Shown: one piece after another, positions 48,096 to 61,400 of the stretch
How the letters are laid out: each line of letters opens with the position of its first letter
Position numbering within the stretch: position 1 is the stretch's first letter
Assembly: GCA_013398615.1 (NCBI GenBank)
Contig: VZSR01001685.1
Coordinates: forward strand, 33,905,480-33,969,479
Reading direction: 5' to 3'
Source of the DNA: Brachypodius melanocephalos
Taxonomy: Eukaryota; Chordata; Aves; Passeriformes; Pycnonotidae
Length of the DNA: 64,000 nucleotides
Program-made: the position numbers and the translations under genes
The notes under the pieces: generated by a model
What the model was told of the DNA's origin: nothing
The model's database searches: none
What the model saw: only the letters and a program-made list of their open reading frames with translations

Positions 48096-48660
48096 CAGGT
48101 CACAGAATCACAGAACAGGTGAGGTTGGAAGGGGCCACAGTGGGTCATCTGGTCCAGCCTCCCTGCTCAAGCAGGTCCATGCCAGAGCACACATGGCACA
48201 GGATTGTGTCCAGATGGTTCTTGAATATCTCCAGTGAGGGAGACACCACACCCTCTCTGGGCAGCCTGTTCCAGTGCTCAGTCACTCACAGAGTAAAGTT
48301 TTTCCTCATGTTCAAGTGGAACTTCTTGTGCATCAGTTTCTGCTCATTGCCTCTTGTCCTCTTGCTTGGCACCACTAGAAGAGCCTGGCTCCATCCTCTT
48401 GACACTGTCCCTTCAGGACATTGATGAGGTGTCCTCTCAGGTGCCTCTTCTTGAGGCTGAACAGGCCCAACTCTCTCAGCCTTTCTTAACAGAGAGATGC
48501 TCCAGTCCCTTGATCAACTTTGTAGCTCTCTGCTAGACCTGCTCCAGGAACTTCATCTCTTTCTTGTACTCAGCTCCATGTCCTTCCTGTGCTGAGGATT
48601 AGATGCAGGACTCCAAGTGGGGTCTTACAGGAGCAGAGTATAGGAGAAGAATCACATCTC
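48096..48660 (-). mobile_element. CR1 LINE 3' fragment
   Basis: Starts with tail octamers TCACAGAATCACAGAAC, then GGTTGGAAGGGGCCACAG and CAGCCTGTTCCAGTGCTC. It directly adjoins the previous fragment in the same orientation. Confidence 0.92.
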
Positions 48661-51600
48661 TCAACATTTATTAGGCTGAAGCACCTTAGCTGGGCTGTAA
48701 AATTACCAAATCACAGATGTAAAACCCTAGAAAACTCATGCATTGCATTGCTTACCCCATCTTTTTAAGAAAAAAAAAAAAAAAAGGCAATGAATGTAAA
48801 TACGGCACTTAGCTGCTTATCTCTCAGAAGGGAATTTCCAGACAGTGAAGTTACAGTCCAGGAGAGCTGGTGTGGCTGTGCTGCACACCTTCAGTCACTT
48901 AATATAACTGAGTATATCAGAAAGTTAATAGTCACTTCAGACTTCAGTGAGTGCTGGATGGGCAAAGGTCCTTCAGAAGATGTTGAAAAGAATCAGTGAT
49001 ATGTAGCCAAACAGCATTTTATATGCAACATGTCCGACCAATTTAGGATTTTTCATAGTTTCAGTTGTGCTGTGGAACTTGGTTTATTACAAAATGATAG
49101 CATTTTGTAATAAAATACGATGTGTGCAACATGAGTGTGTCAGTTGCTAGAGTCCAGATAAGCTTGATCTTTTAACCTCAACGTTTAAAGATTTTTCCCC
49201 CCTTCATTTTCTTCTAAGGATGAAGCTTCTTTATGTAAAACAAATTAGAGAAAATCGATTTTAGAAAAATGCCGCGAAGTGTCTTCCTGTGGCTGGGAAT
49301 GGGCTGTGTAAGTTGACCAAGAGACTGCCTAGTCATACAATCTGCAATATTTTTGCAAAAGCTTCAATTAGCTAGCACTTGATGATACTTTTCTATGCAG
49401 AACTAGCAGTTCCTGAATTAAAAGATCAACTTTATTTATGTAACACCAGCGCTATCAAGGAACATAAACAAACAATATATTTCATTGAGCTTTCAGTTTA
49501 TAAGCTGAAGCAAGAAATGAGAATGCCTACAAAGTCTCTTCAATTTTCAATGATGGTGGCTTCAGGATAGAAGGGGGAGGGGAGAAGCAGCACATATCTG
49601 CAAATTCAAGATAGGCGAGACAGAAAATTAAATGTACATAATAAATGCCCTAAAGGACTAATCTGTATTGCAAAATTACATTGTGTTAGAACATGTTAAT
49701 TAAGGTGATACAAACCACTTAGTGTAGACAAGAACTGTCATGTTTAGCAGCTGGGTTACCTTGGGTCAACAACAACAAAAAATGTCAGAGCCTTGGTCTT
49801 TGTTTATACTGACTGTTACATTAACCATTACATGTTAATCAATTAACATAATGTATTTTTCCAGTGTAGGCAAGCCCTAGGAAAGCTTGGGTTGTATTTG
49901 AGACACAGACTCCTAATGAAGATAAAAAGTCACTGTTTATATTTTTGAAAGTGCCCTGACAGGTAATTGAAGGAATAGAAATTCTCTTTCTGTAGTGTTG
50001 CTCTCAAATTGTTCCATTTCATTTCACTTCACTTATTTTTTAATTCTCTATTGTAACAAAAATGGTGGAAAGAATGAAGTTGCTTATCTTTCTCTCAAAT
50101 ATCATTGCTATTGGCAGGAGAAAGGCAGTTCTGAAAGCTACTGTCTTTCTCAGCCTGGCAACCATGACACTTTTGTTCCCTATCTGACCGGTACTTAAGC
50201 ATATGAATGGTTTATAATGAAATAAATTACGTGTGTGGACTCAAATACCTGCTGAGCAAGAGCCCAGGTATTTCATCCTGCACTCACTGAGGTCAATGAT
50301 AAATTTTCTGGTGATTGCAGTAGTGAAGGTTGTGGCCTTAGATGCTTTATTCAAAGCCTTTCAAATCAATTAGCCTTTCTATTGATTCTAATGGTTGTTA
50401 GAGCAGGCCCTCAGCAAAAGAGATAGAGTTGCTTAGGTTGGGGCTTGCTGGATGCAAAAATTGACTGAGAAACTGGCCTTCCTTTGAGGAATTTGATGTT
50501 TATATTTGTATTAAAGAAAATATTCTGAAGAGATCTCTGGAGTAAGGGAACCATTCATATTTCCAATAACATGTGCCCATGCATGATTCTGGATTTATTG
50601 GTATGAGTTAGCAGAGAGCACATCATACTTTCTCTGTGCTCAGTGGCAGCTTAATGGCACAGCCATTGCTGCTTTGTGTGTCCTGGGAATAGTAAACAAC
50701 TGGGCAGCAGTCCCCTGTTATTTGAATTGTATTGATTTTTCAAGATCCTACACATTAATGCAAGGCATGACCTATTGTCTGGGTTCCCACTGCGATGAAA
50801 TACTCCAGCAGTATTTAGCAGGCACAATATGTGTCTAGCCATGGAGTAGAGGGTGACCTTCCTACCACAAGACCTGCGAGTTACAATGAGTGCATTGAGC
50901 TTACAACAAAGCACTGCCATGTGTTGTGCCTCTTGGAGAGGCCCTACTCCACAGTCATGCCTGTTTCAAGGGTAGGTGAGAATGCAGATCTGTCTCTGCA
51001 TTGGAAATACTGAGTAGCAGGAGGGAGAACCACACCAAACAGACCTTGCACATACTAAAAAATAATCTCCCTCTAAACTTTGGGCAAGATATATCCTCCA
51101 GACAAAGGTAAGTAAGAATTCTTTCCAAACAATGTGTAAAAAACAGCTTGTTATTACTCTGATTTGCATAAACACACCCATTGTTCCCATGCAGAAAGAA
51201 CCTGGCATATCAGTACAGGAACCTCCACACCAGTCACCTTTGCTGATTCGTGCCATTGTTTTAAGATCAGTCTAGCACAACTACCAAAATGGACGTTTGA
51301 GTTTAATGGTAAATTAGAAACTGATGCTCTGAACTTAACCCTGGTTAAGATGAAGTCTAAAACCTTCTGTCCTACAGCTTCCATCTGGCTGTGGCAGAAA
51401 GTCCTGTGCTGTATGGGAAGAGATTCTGTGTGATACTGCAAGATCACAGCTGTCAGATAGATCCTGGTCTGTCCTACCAATGCATTATGCATAAACAGCA
51501 AGGGTTTCTAATTTAAAAAATATCTCAAGTTTATGATTAACCACAATGAAATGCTGTTATGTTGGTTTGGATTTTTTATTTGTTTTTCCTATGGAAAAGA

Positions 51601-54600
51601 TACTAGCTACTGTTCGAAAGAGCCCAAAGTTTTCTGTCCAAATTTAGGTACAAACACTTCAAACCTGCTGTTTAAAGCACAAACAGTCTAAACAGACCCA
51701 AGTCTAAAAAAGCACAGTCTGACATTTGTGTGCTTGTACAAATGTCAATCTCATTTTTGAAGTGGATTTCTAGATTTAAACATCAGTCTCAACTAAAACA
51801 GGCACTTACTTTACTGCTCTTCTTTCCCTGACTTTATTTAGTGCAAAGATTGCTGCAACATTGGCTTCAAGATGACAGATAGATTGTTTCTGCTATAAGT
51901 CACAAGTTTCTAACGCTATTTTTCCAAACAGCAAATTACAATTTGAGTAAGACCAGGCCTTTCCAGACTTTTATGCAAAACAGGTGTTAGAGACCTGTTA
52001 CTGTATTTCTACAGCATGAATTCAGCAGATTCAAGAATCCAATTTTGACATGACTAGAACCCTCATGATTTGGCTGAGCAAGATCCAAGGAGGCAGAAAT
52101 TACTGGATATGATCCTATAAGACAGACTGGAAAAGTTGATGGATTCCATTTTCAGAACTATTATCTTAAAACATCCAGTCTGTTGCCCTTTTCAGAAGAG
52201 TGCATTTTAGAAAAAAACTTATTTTCCTTTGAAACTGTCAAAACACAAATCCTGCTTTTCGTATTGTTTGAGAGCAAAACCAGGTATAATTCTGCTTTCA
52301 AATTGCCATTGGCAGGAAGCCATTATAAATCATAGCCAGACTGAAAAAATAATGGTAAGCTTTAGCCACACTTTTCTTCTTGTGAAAATAAAAATCCTCT
52401 CAGAAGTCAGTACAGATTTCAGTGGTCTGAATAACTGCTTTTTTCTAGAGCACCTTCAGTGGCAGCATTTGAATTATTAGCTTGGGCTGAAGCGTGTCAA
52501 GCATCACAGCAGGTAGTGCTGTACCACAATGCCAGCCAGCAGAGAGGCAGAGACAGATGCCTCTTCTTGTCACTATGGGAATGATTTTTCTCCTGAAGCC
52601 AGAGGCATTCATCAAATATTTTCCACTGGGATTGTCTGTCCTCTCTCATATTTGTCTCCTGTACTAGAAGAAGTCCAGTGCATTTTCACTATTCTTGCCT
52701 GAACCTGTCCTCTCCTTCAGCACTCAGTAATAAAAGACCCTATTGTACCTCTGGGTACAGCCAGGAATACTCTTCTACTGTTTTCTTCTTTGCCATGTGA
52801 TTAGAGAGCCTTTCCAGAAGCAAACCTCCCACCTAACACAGCCAAACAAAATGTTCTTAACATCCAAAGGGGAAATGACCCGTGAATTTTTGACTATGGC
52901 ATTGAACATGCATTTGTTACATTTATAAAATTCTGGCATGCTTCAGATGTCGATGGGTTATTACCAGGGTTATTAACCCTTCATTTTTTTGTTCTTCATT
53001 TCAGTGGTGATGTTAGGATGTTCACTGCCCCACAATCAGTGTGTAGGCAAGTCTGCCTGATCAGTTAATACAGGTTGTTTAGGCTGAACTTGCCTTGGTC
53101 ATATAATTTGTTTTCCTCTGCTGGATTTACCTTTTAAAGACTGTCAGATAATGTTCAGTGAGAGAATAAGCAGTGTCTGTCTGTATCATATCTTTGTTTT
53201 AAACCACATAGGAAGGACGGACAGTGTGCAAGATCACTTCCTCCTTAAATTGTCAGCTCTAAATGTGGTTTTTTGTGTGACTAGCCATACTTAAAACCCT
53301 TCCTTGATTTTTTTCTGCACAACCTTAGAGTCAGCAGACATGCTGCTCACATCTCTGAGGCATTTTTAGTCTCACCAGTGATGCATTTGTTTCCTTTTGG
53401 CTCTCCCACTGATTCATATGATTCCTAAAATAGAGCCACTATCTTTGTTCTTTTGTGACAAGTTACAAAAGAATTAGCAACAGTTGTTTAGCACCAAATA
53501 ATATGAATCACATCACACACTTGGATGTGCTTGGATTTCCACTGTAAGATTCCATCTAATTGTAAATTACCATTATTTTTGAAAGATTTCTTAGTCTTTT
53601 CAGGGTACAAAGCCACACACCATAATTCTGCATTTTTATTCTTTGCAGCCATGGATGCTTCTTACAAATACTGAGCCCAGTGTTCCTCACCATAGCTCAG
53701 ACCAGTCCCAGTTGAAAAAAAAAAAAAGGCCAAATGCTTCTGAGAGAAGGACAAATAAAGTCTATTGCAATGGAAGCTGAGGTGATCATGGTGGATAAAA
53801 AAGACATGACCTTTCCTGCACCCAGGTCTCAGGCACATCAATTGTGACAAAGCAGTCAATACTTCACAGTGTCCTTAGCTTGCATGTTCCAACCCCATTT
53901 TAACATGGGATATATACAAATATATATGTGTGTCTTTGTGTATTTCATAATTTATTTATACAATTACATTACAGCATAGATGCATGTTTATGTAGCTCAC
54001 AAACATGAACACCAGCATTCTGTGCCAGCTGAGTGTGGCTGAATGAATAAATAGTGTGGGAGGTTTTATCTGTGAGGTTCAGCATCTCACAGGAGCCAGG
54101 TGCAAGTGTCATCTTTGCATACTGAATCTCTGCAGTTCAGGATCTGGTATTACAGCTATTTTTTCTCTGAAAATAGAAATTCAAAAATAGCATTTTGAAT
54201 TGGTCCTGTACAATAATGAATTTATGAGGTCTCAGTATCTTCAAGATTTGTGCTAATGAAGCCTTCAGGCAAGGGACAGATTGTCCCTTCCACATGCCCT
54301 TCCAGTTTGGAAAAGTTAGTGCTCACAGAAAGGTTTAGCTTCCCTACATAACAATATAACCCCCCAGATGACAGCAAAGGTTTTATTAAAACTTGCCAGC
54401 AAGGTCATGTTGTCCAGCCATTACAGCAAGAGACCTGTTACAGCTCCAGATTTAGTTGTTAACCTGTTGCGTGGCTTTGGGCAGACTTCGTAACCCTGAG
54501 TTGCTCATAGGTAGGATGTGGTCAGGCAGCCAGACACTCCACTGGGATGATGCAAGAGAGGTGTTTGCACTTAACTCTTTTTATTCTAGGCTGCCTAAGA

Positions 54601-55789
54601 GCTGTTCAAATGGCTGTAAGTTGCTGGAAAGGTCTTGGGTAAGGTGAAGAAGAGCTGGTCCTAGGAAATTCTTCCAGCTGATAGTTCACCAGGTGTGAGA
54701 TCCAAAACATAGAGAAAGTAAGTTAGTATGCTTCAATTCTTAAACAAATACACCAAACCAGTACATTCTTGGCCATGAGCGACAGCATGACAGAATATGA
54801 CAATGAGAATGATGCCCTCCTAGCACCTGGTATTTCCCAGGGCTCAGCTCCAACAGTTGATGCTATGAACCATTTGTCTCACCTGTGCCAGCGCTTCAAG
54901 GCATGCTACCAAATGTATTTTAAAGATACATCTTTCATCCCACTGTAGCGAAAGTGCTGAAGTATAAGAAATAATTTCTTATGAAAAAATTTCTGGCTGA
55001 AGCAGGGCCTTGCAGTGTCTTTCAGGGTTTTTGGAAAAACACAAGTCATTGTGACAGAGTGTGGAATGTGTTGTGAGAAAACAAGCAGTTCAAGAGAACA
55101 GACAAATAAAAGACTCTGAAGTTGAAAGAACCTTTTTTCTCTGTGCCTGAATTTTGGATGTAATATCACTCAAATGTCAGTGTTTGAGTTATTAAAATGA
55201 TGTAATGGGATGTAATGGCCAGAGGTGCAAGGACAGTAAACATAACTGCACTATTATCAGGACAAGCTGAACTTCCAATGGTGCAACAGGTCAAACAGCT
55301 ATTATAACACTGTACCTGGAACAGGGTAAGTGGAGAGGCCACATCCAGGCTGCACATGAACATAATGTACCTGGGCTCTGGGACTATAATTAGAGCAAAG
55401 CTGAAGGTTTATAGATACCAGGCATAAACCAGCACAATGAAGTTTAAAAATATTTGAAAGTAAGATGGAAGAAATATAAACTTAGCATTCAACTAAGCAA
55501 TTTCACATCAGTAAACTACATAACTATATTGTTAGTGAAAAAAAAATAAGAGGCTATTTACAAAAAGGAAATCAAATATTTTATGTCTGGTCAAGAATAA
55601 TCCATTGCAAAAAACACAGACTGAGGAGCAAATGAGTAAGGAGCAGCCCTGAAGAAATACTCTGGATGTTACATATTCTTTCAAAAAAAGCAAACTACAT
55701 ACTGAGAGGTACTAATATAAATAGAGGCAATAAAATACATTCAGTGATTCTTCTACTTTCCTCAATATTGGCAAAGATCATCAAGAATT
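48661..55789. other. Intergenic, no gene recognised
   Basis: AT-rich DNA. Contains a poly(A) run (48770-48785), a perfect hairpin at 49083-49114 and an AT microsatellite near 53915-53960. Open frames are short, do not resemble a known family and lack splice context. Confidence 0.5.
49083..49114. repeat. Perfect 14-bp inverted repeat with 4-nt loop
   Basis: TTTATTACAAAATG, then ATAG, then its exact reverse complement. No element ends or target-site duplication seen around it. Confidence 0.95.
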
Positions 55790-56190
55790 CAGCAAGCCTG
55801 CCTTGGGCCACCGTGTTTGGGAGAGATAAAACATTCATCAAGCTGCAGAGGAGAGCAATTTGTATGATCATAGTTCTAGAGAAACACAAATTACATGGGA
55901 AGATTGGACAAACAGGATGTTTGCTCTAGTGAAGAGAAATCTAACAGAAATGTGAGAACAGTCTTCAAAAATAAAGATATTGCAGATTAATAAGATATTC
56001 CATTGCAGCAGAAATAGGCTTTGGTTAGACATTAGGAAAAAACTTTCTAAAAATAAGGCTAGCGATGCATTAGGCAAGATTGCCTGGGGATTGTAAATCT
56101 TTTTAAAAGAGATCAGATAAAACTTAGTCAGTAATGACAGAGATAAAATTTATCCGTCTGTAAAGAGTGGGATGATATAGATAAATCCTT
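55790..56190 (+). mobile_element. Ancient CR1-like LINE 3' tail (diverged)
   Basis: GGCTTTGGTTAGACATTAGGAAAAAACTTTC-type sequence (56020-56050), then GCATTAGGCAAGATTGCCTGGGGATTG, fits the CR1/L3 3' region (TTAGGAAAAACTTCC, AGATTGCCTAGGGA). A residual frame upstream carries LQRRAICMIIV. It is much more diverged than the other CR1 copies here. Confidence 0.7.
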
Positions 56191-57194
56191 GAGATACCTT
56201 TTCATCTCTATTTTCCATGTTCATCCACAAGATGAGTGTTTGTTTTTTTTCATACTTGCTTGTTTATTCATGCTAGTCACTTGCTTCTTCATCTTAGAAA
56301 TGGAAATCCCATTATTCAGTCCCAGTCAGGGCTGGTTCAGGTTTTTCTTGTACTCCACAGCAACACAATGTGACTGTTCAAGGTGCAAAGATATAAAAAC
56401 AAAATTTAAAACTGTGTTAAATTAATAACTATGAGCAAACAATCATACCAGACTTATCATTGGCTTCAAACCAAAAGAGTTCATGAAAACAAGTCCTAAG
56501 TCGTGAGTCTTGGGTAATTCACACGGTCCCTTTGACACTTCAAAGAGATTGTGATGTTTGGATGAGATGTGCAATTTTACTGGGACAGGCAAGTCGGAGT
56601 CAGGAACAAACCATTTGGATCCACTCTGCAAAGCAGCTGTTCCCACTCTTTCCACATGGGAAGCAGGAGATCAGCCATGGTTTCACTGTGCTCCCAGCAC
56701 CATTGACACTTTTATACATATCCACATCCACTGCCAGCAATGTGGAATCCCTGTCACACAAAGAACGTGGCAGGGGGATTTCAAGTCTGCCAAGAGTGCT
56801 CCCACTGAATTCCTGGGGTCTTCAGCGGGAAGGCTTGAGAGGAGCTCAGCAACACAGGCCTCTTCTTGCCACCATGGATGCCTTTGGTGGTTTTTTCCCT
56901 GCAGTGCTCCCACAGCAGTGGAATCAAAGCATTGAACAGCTAAGCCTTGTGTCTATATTCCAGAAGATTTGGTCAACATTTGACTGTGTTTCTGTCTTGA
57001 TGTAATTTTGGTTACCACTGAGAGAATTTTAGCTTGGCATCAAATTATTTAAGCTCCATTACAGTGATCCTTGTGACATGTTAAGGCACTTACCTCCTGA
57101 GCAAGTGCCTGACAAAAGGATAAAGTACATCTATCTATTATGATTAATATTATTTTGCTAAATATGGAGGCCACTTTGACTACCCTTCCCCCAG

Positions 57195-57208
57195 GTTGCT
57201 ACAGCAAC
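57195..57208. promoter_or_regulatory. RFX/X-box-like palindrome
   Basis: GTTGCTACAGCAAC, two 6-bp arms around AC, close to the RFX consensus GTNRCC-N-RGYAAC. Function is not shown by sequence alone. Confidence 0.35.
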
Positions 57209-57580
57209 AAACATCTGCAAAGAGTAATTCTTCTAATTGTGCTAATTAGGGTTATATAAGGGTATTTCAGTGATCCAAATGCTGTGGAAAGCACAGTCTG
57301 AGGTCACTGAAGACAAGCCTCATGCTCCAATGCTAACAAAGTTATTTTGAACCTCCTTCTGGTGTAACTGTGTTAGTCACAGTGAGCAAGAAGCAGTGCA
57401 GCAGCTCACTGAGCTGGGCAGGTTTGCTTTACTCTCTGAGAGAAAGAAGCACAACAAGAGACTTCTGAAATGCATCTCTGAAACAGAGAAAAAAGTGAGC
57501 TTGCATTTTGTTTGCAATTATTATTTTGCTATTAAAAAAAGGAAATTAGACTGCAAATCCAGCATGTAAAGGGTTAATGA

Positions 57581-57652
57581 GATTAATGATTAATACTTCA
57601 CATCTAAATGGTGCCAGATTAATGACTAATACTTTACAGCTATACATAACTT
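57581..57652. repeat. 36-bp tandem duplication (two diverged copies)
   Basis: GATTAATGATTAATACTTCACA at 57581 recurs as GATTAATGACTAATACTTTACA at 57617. The copies are rich in TAAT homeodomain-type cores. Confidence 0.8.
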
Positions 57653-58395
57653 TTTTGCATAAAGCCAACCTGTGAAATAGGTAGGGGTGCACAGGTTGGC
57701 GACAGTGAAAGTGCAGCAACTCCCTGATGGACACCTTTGACTGGAGCAATGTGAAAGCTGCAGGGCCATGTGGAAACTTTGCTGGCAACAGCAGAGTCTT
57801 TCTCACGCAAGAAAACTGCTGTTTTCCACACAATAAAATTAAGAAGTTTGTAATAAGTAGCTGCTTATTTTATTAGCTTTATGCTCCAAGGGTGTTTTTG
57901 CAACCCAGATCATTATGTGTGAATAAGAAACACTTTGTGAAAACCTGGACTACTTGAGACAGTTGTCATTAAAACATTAGCAAAAGATGTTGATTTGCTG
58001 TTACATGACATTATAACACCACACTTGGCAAGTTTTGCCAATGGCGTGCCTCATCGTAGGAGTTTCCTTGAGACTGGCTATTGGAACACCATCCAATTGC
58101 AGTAATTGCTGTCTGAAACCTCTTGAAACAAAGAAAATGATATCTTTAACGTGAGACAACTATGTCTAATTACAGCCTGTGATGGTTATAAAATAACTGT
58201 CCAAATATAACAGTACAATTGTTCAAACATGTAATTGTATTAAACAAAAAGAAATTTAAGTTTCAAAAATCAATATGCTGGCTCTTTCTGAATCTCATCT
58301 TGTGTTGTAATGGATTTCCTGGTCAGGCTGGAGTATTACTTATTGTGTAGAATATGGAGATACAATATTTGCATACAATGTTTTGAGATTATATC

Positions 58396-58485
58396 ACAGA
58401 ATCATAGATCGGCTTGAGTGGGAAAGAACTTTAAACATTGTCTAGTTCCACCCCCCTGCCGTGGGCAGAAACAACTTTCTGTAGG
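58396..58485 (-). mobile_element. Short CR1 LINE 3' tail
   Basis: TCACAGAATCATAGATCGGC, GGGAAAGAACTTTAAACATT and CCCCCCTGCCGTGGGCAG are the reverse complement of a CR1 3' end; about 90 bp remain. Confidence 0.82.
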
Positions 58486-61400
58486 AAAGTGTAACAGTGT
58501 CCCTTTGAATAAAAGTTTATTCTGGCTTTGTTTTTCATGCAGTTACTGGAGGCCACAAAGTAACTCACAAATGCGTATTTGTATAAGATGGACCTTGAAA
58601 TGTCTTTATGTTAAAAGCTGATATTGGTGTATATAGGGTAAAAGATGGCCAAAGGACCCTTTACACTCACAGATGCCAAATCCCAATGCTACCTACATTT
58701 AAGAACTTCCTAACTCTAGGCTAGAGTATGAATCACCATGTTGGAGCAATTAATTTTACCCTTGCATCAGGCTGCCTAGTGCTGCAGCCTTTGGATAGGA
58801 ATTAGATCGTGGAGCTGAATGTGAAATGACAACAACAAAATGCACTGGCTTCCCTTTGTCAAGGAGGGGGTGGGGAGGAGGCAACATGGTGTAAGAAAGC
58901 AACCAGAGAGTTCCCCAGCTTAGCATTTCCTGAGCCAGCGCTGACCTACATTGACCTGCCTCCCAGAATCGAAGCTTTGCCTTGCTGGTGCTGAAAGGAT
59001 TACTTCCCCATGGTTTTCAGTCGTCAATCTTCCAACCTAAAGCTTCTTTTTCCTTAACATTCTCAATAATTGTTCTGCTCCAGCAACCAGAGAATCACCA
59101 TAAATCACCTTTCTACAGTACTTTTTCCCCTTATGTGCTCTCTCAGGGTGCTTTGCCATTGATCTTGTCTGCCCTGCAACTCTTTTCACTATTTTAGCTG
59201 CATTTAATTAGCATGATCATTTATAATGCTCAGAAGTGGAGTGTTTGTGGATTTGAAAAGAGTTGATTTCTAAAAGGTGTTTTAGAAATGCTTTGAGATT
59301 GCACATCACCAGAAAAATTTGGGGAAGTGAAAAGCAGGGCAGTAGCTAGGCATCTCATTCTTTCCAGCAAATGCTGTACTCTGCTAGTTATTATGGTTGG
59401 CTGATAAGGAACACTTTTGAGAGTGATTGTTTCTACTTACCACTGCAAATTTCAGTATCAAAATTCCTGTGTATGGTTGTGCCCTGAAGCCCTCTGCAGA
59501 AGACCCTTCTGGCTTCTGCCCAAATGCGTCCCCTCTCCTAGGCCCCCTAGATCTGACAAATTACTTTCTCCAAGCAGAGCTGGGAGGGATTCTCTTTGAG
59601 GAGTAAGAACACCATCTGTAACCATGTGGATGGTTGAAAGAGTAGGATCTGACTGTGAGATGGAGCAGAGCAATGTGAAAGGGTGGAAGCACTCTGTGTG
59701 ACCTCTGAGGAACCAGGCTGAGTTCCAGAAGGGGACATAGTTACCTGAGATAAAGACTAGGCAGAAAGCAGTTTGACTGGACAGTCAGGCCCAGGCTGTT
59801 GATCTGAGGAGCTGGAAGTGCCCAAGTTTTTGTCAGAAAAAACACCTAAGACACCCAAGATCCTGCTTCTGCATGTGGCATTATCTCGGTACAGCCAGTG
59901 GCCACAGGACCTCTGGCACATCAGCATCCCTTATTCACCTCAGGAACCAATCCCAGGAAACCTCATATTTCCTCAGCAACCATTTAAAAATTAATACAAA
60001 TAGAACAAATGCTGCACAGTCTCAGGAGCCTAGGCACTGAATGGTCTCTACATTGTATTCTGCAGTACTGTCCCCCTACAATTGTTCCTTATGGCCTACA
60101 CCATATAAAATTGCCAGATCATTTAAGGGTATTTTAGTTGGGTTGGCAACCCTGCACTCTTGTACAATGGGTTTCAAAAAGAAACCTTTTTCAAAAAGAA
60201 GCTTGCAGTATTTGGGGCAGTCTCCTGCTAAGCAGCTGACTCTACAGCTTTTCTCACTGGGACTATTGACACTTGCCATGAGGGTCTGGGATGTAGGAAG
60301 GAGAGAGGAGAAGCTAGTTTCGTATTATAAGCAGGGAAGGAGACTCCCACTGGGACATAGAGAGCAAAAGTCAAGATGCAAAAAACCTGTGTCCTTGTAG
60401 CTCTACAAGTTTTGAACATGTTGCTGCCAGCCATCGGTTACAGGTGAGCTTCCCAAAGCGTTGTCTCATCCCTGGCAACTGGCACACTGCCTGGTCTGAA
60501 ACACCCTTGGAGTGTTTGTTCTGCACAGAAAGTTTTCTCTGAGTCCTTTTACAAGCGCCTTGGAGGCAGCAAGGGTGTATGGGTTGCTGTAGCACTGCCA
60601 GCAAACCTGTAATGTTTTGCCCAGCTGCCTGGCAGCACACCCAACCTGCAAGAGTTTGGAGCCTGGTTAAAGTTCTTGACAGGTCAGGGGTCAGGCTAAA
60701 CTGACCATAATAAAAAGGGGTTCCCCTCAGGCCACCAGTTTCTTAAAACTAGTAGAAGACATCAGAAGTTCCTGGCTTTTGCCTGGTGGAATGTATCCAA
60801 ATGCCAAAACACGCCGTCATCTTCGACTCTGCCAGGGTAACCAGTTTATGAATTATCCTTGCTGACTGACAAAGCTTGGGTGGATCAGGTGAGGGATCCT
60901 TCCTAGCTCTTGCAGACACAGACTCCATATGACAAGCAGCCAAAGGAATGTGGGTCCTAATTCTGCCTCTTCTTTTGGTGAACTGACATTAGGTAAATTC
61001 CCTTGCAGGTCACTCCTGATGCCAAGTTCTACCTTTATCTCATTCTAACACACAAAAGTAACAAGCTCCAGCATGCCTACACAGGAAGCACAGGGAGCAC
61101 AAGGCAGAGGAAGAACAGCAGAAGAGGGAGCTGTCTGTAACCAGCCACAGCAAGTGCTGCTGGTCTCATCTCTTCTGGCCCAGTTAGCAAACTGAGGACA
61201 CAGGCCTGGGGATTTTTTCCCAAATGGGACAGCTCTCATACCACCCTGTATCCCCATTAATATGCAGTAGTGATGTGCCCTGTGCAGTGAAAAGGCCCTT
61301 AGATGTGAACATTGAAGATGCAAGTCAGGTACAATGATCTGGCTCAGGACCACCAAGTGTAGTTCTCTCTCTGAGGTGACCACTGCAGACAGTACATGTA

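Noticed and set aside
56532..57005. 157-codon + strand open frame
   Set aside because: Composition is like translated non-coding DNA, a second overlapping frame is equally open, and there is no known domain or splice context.
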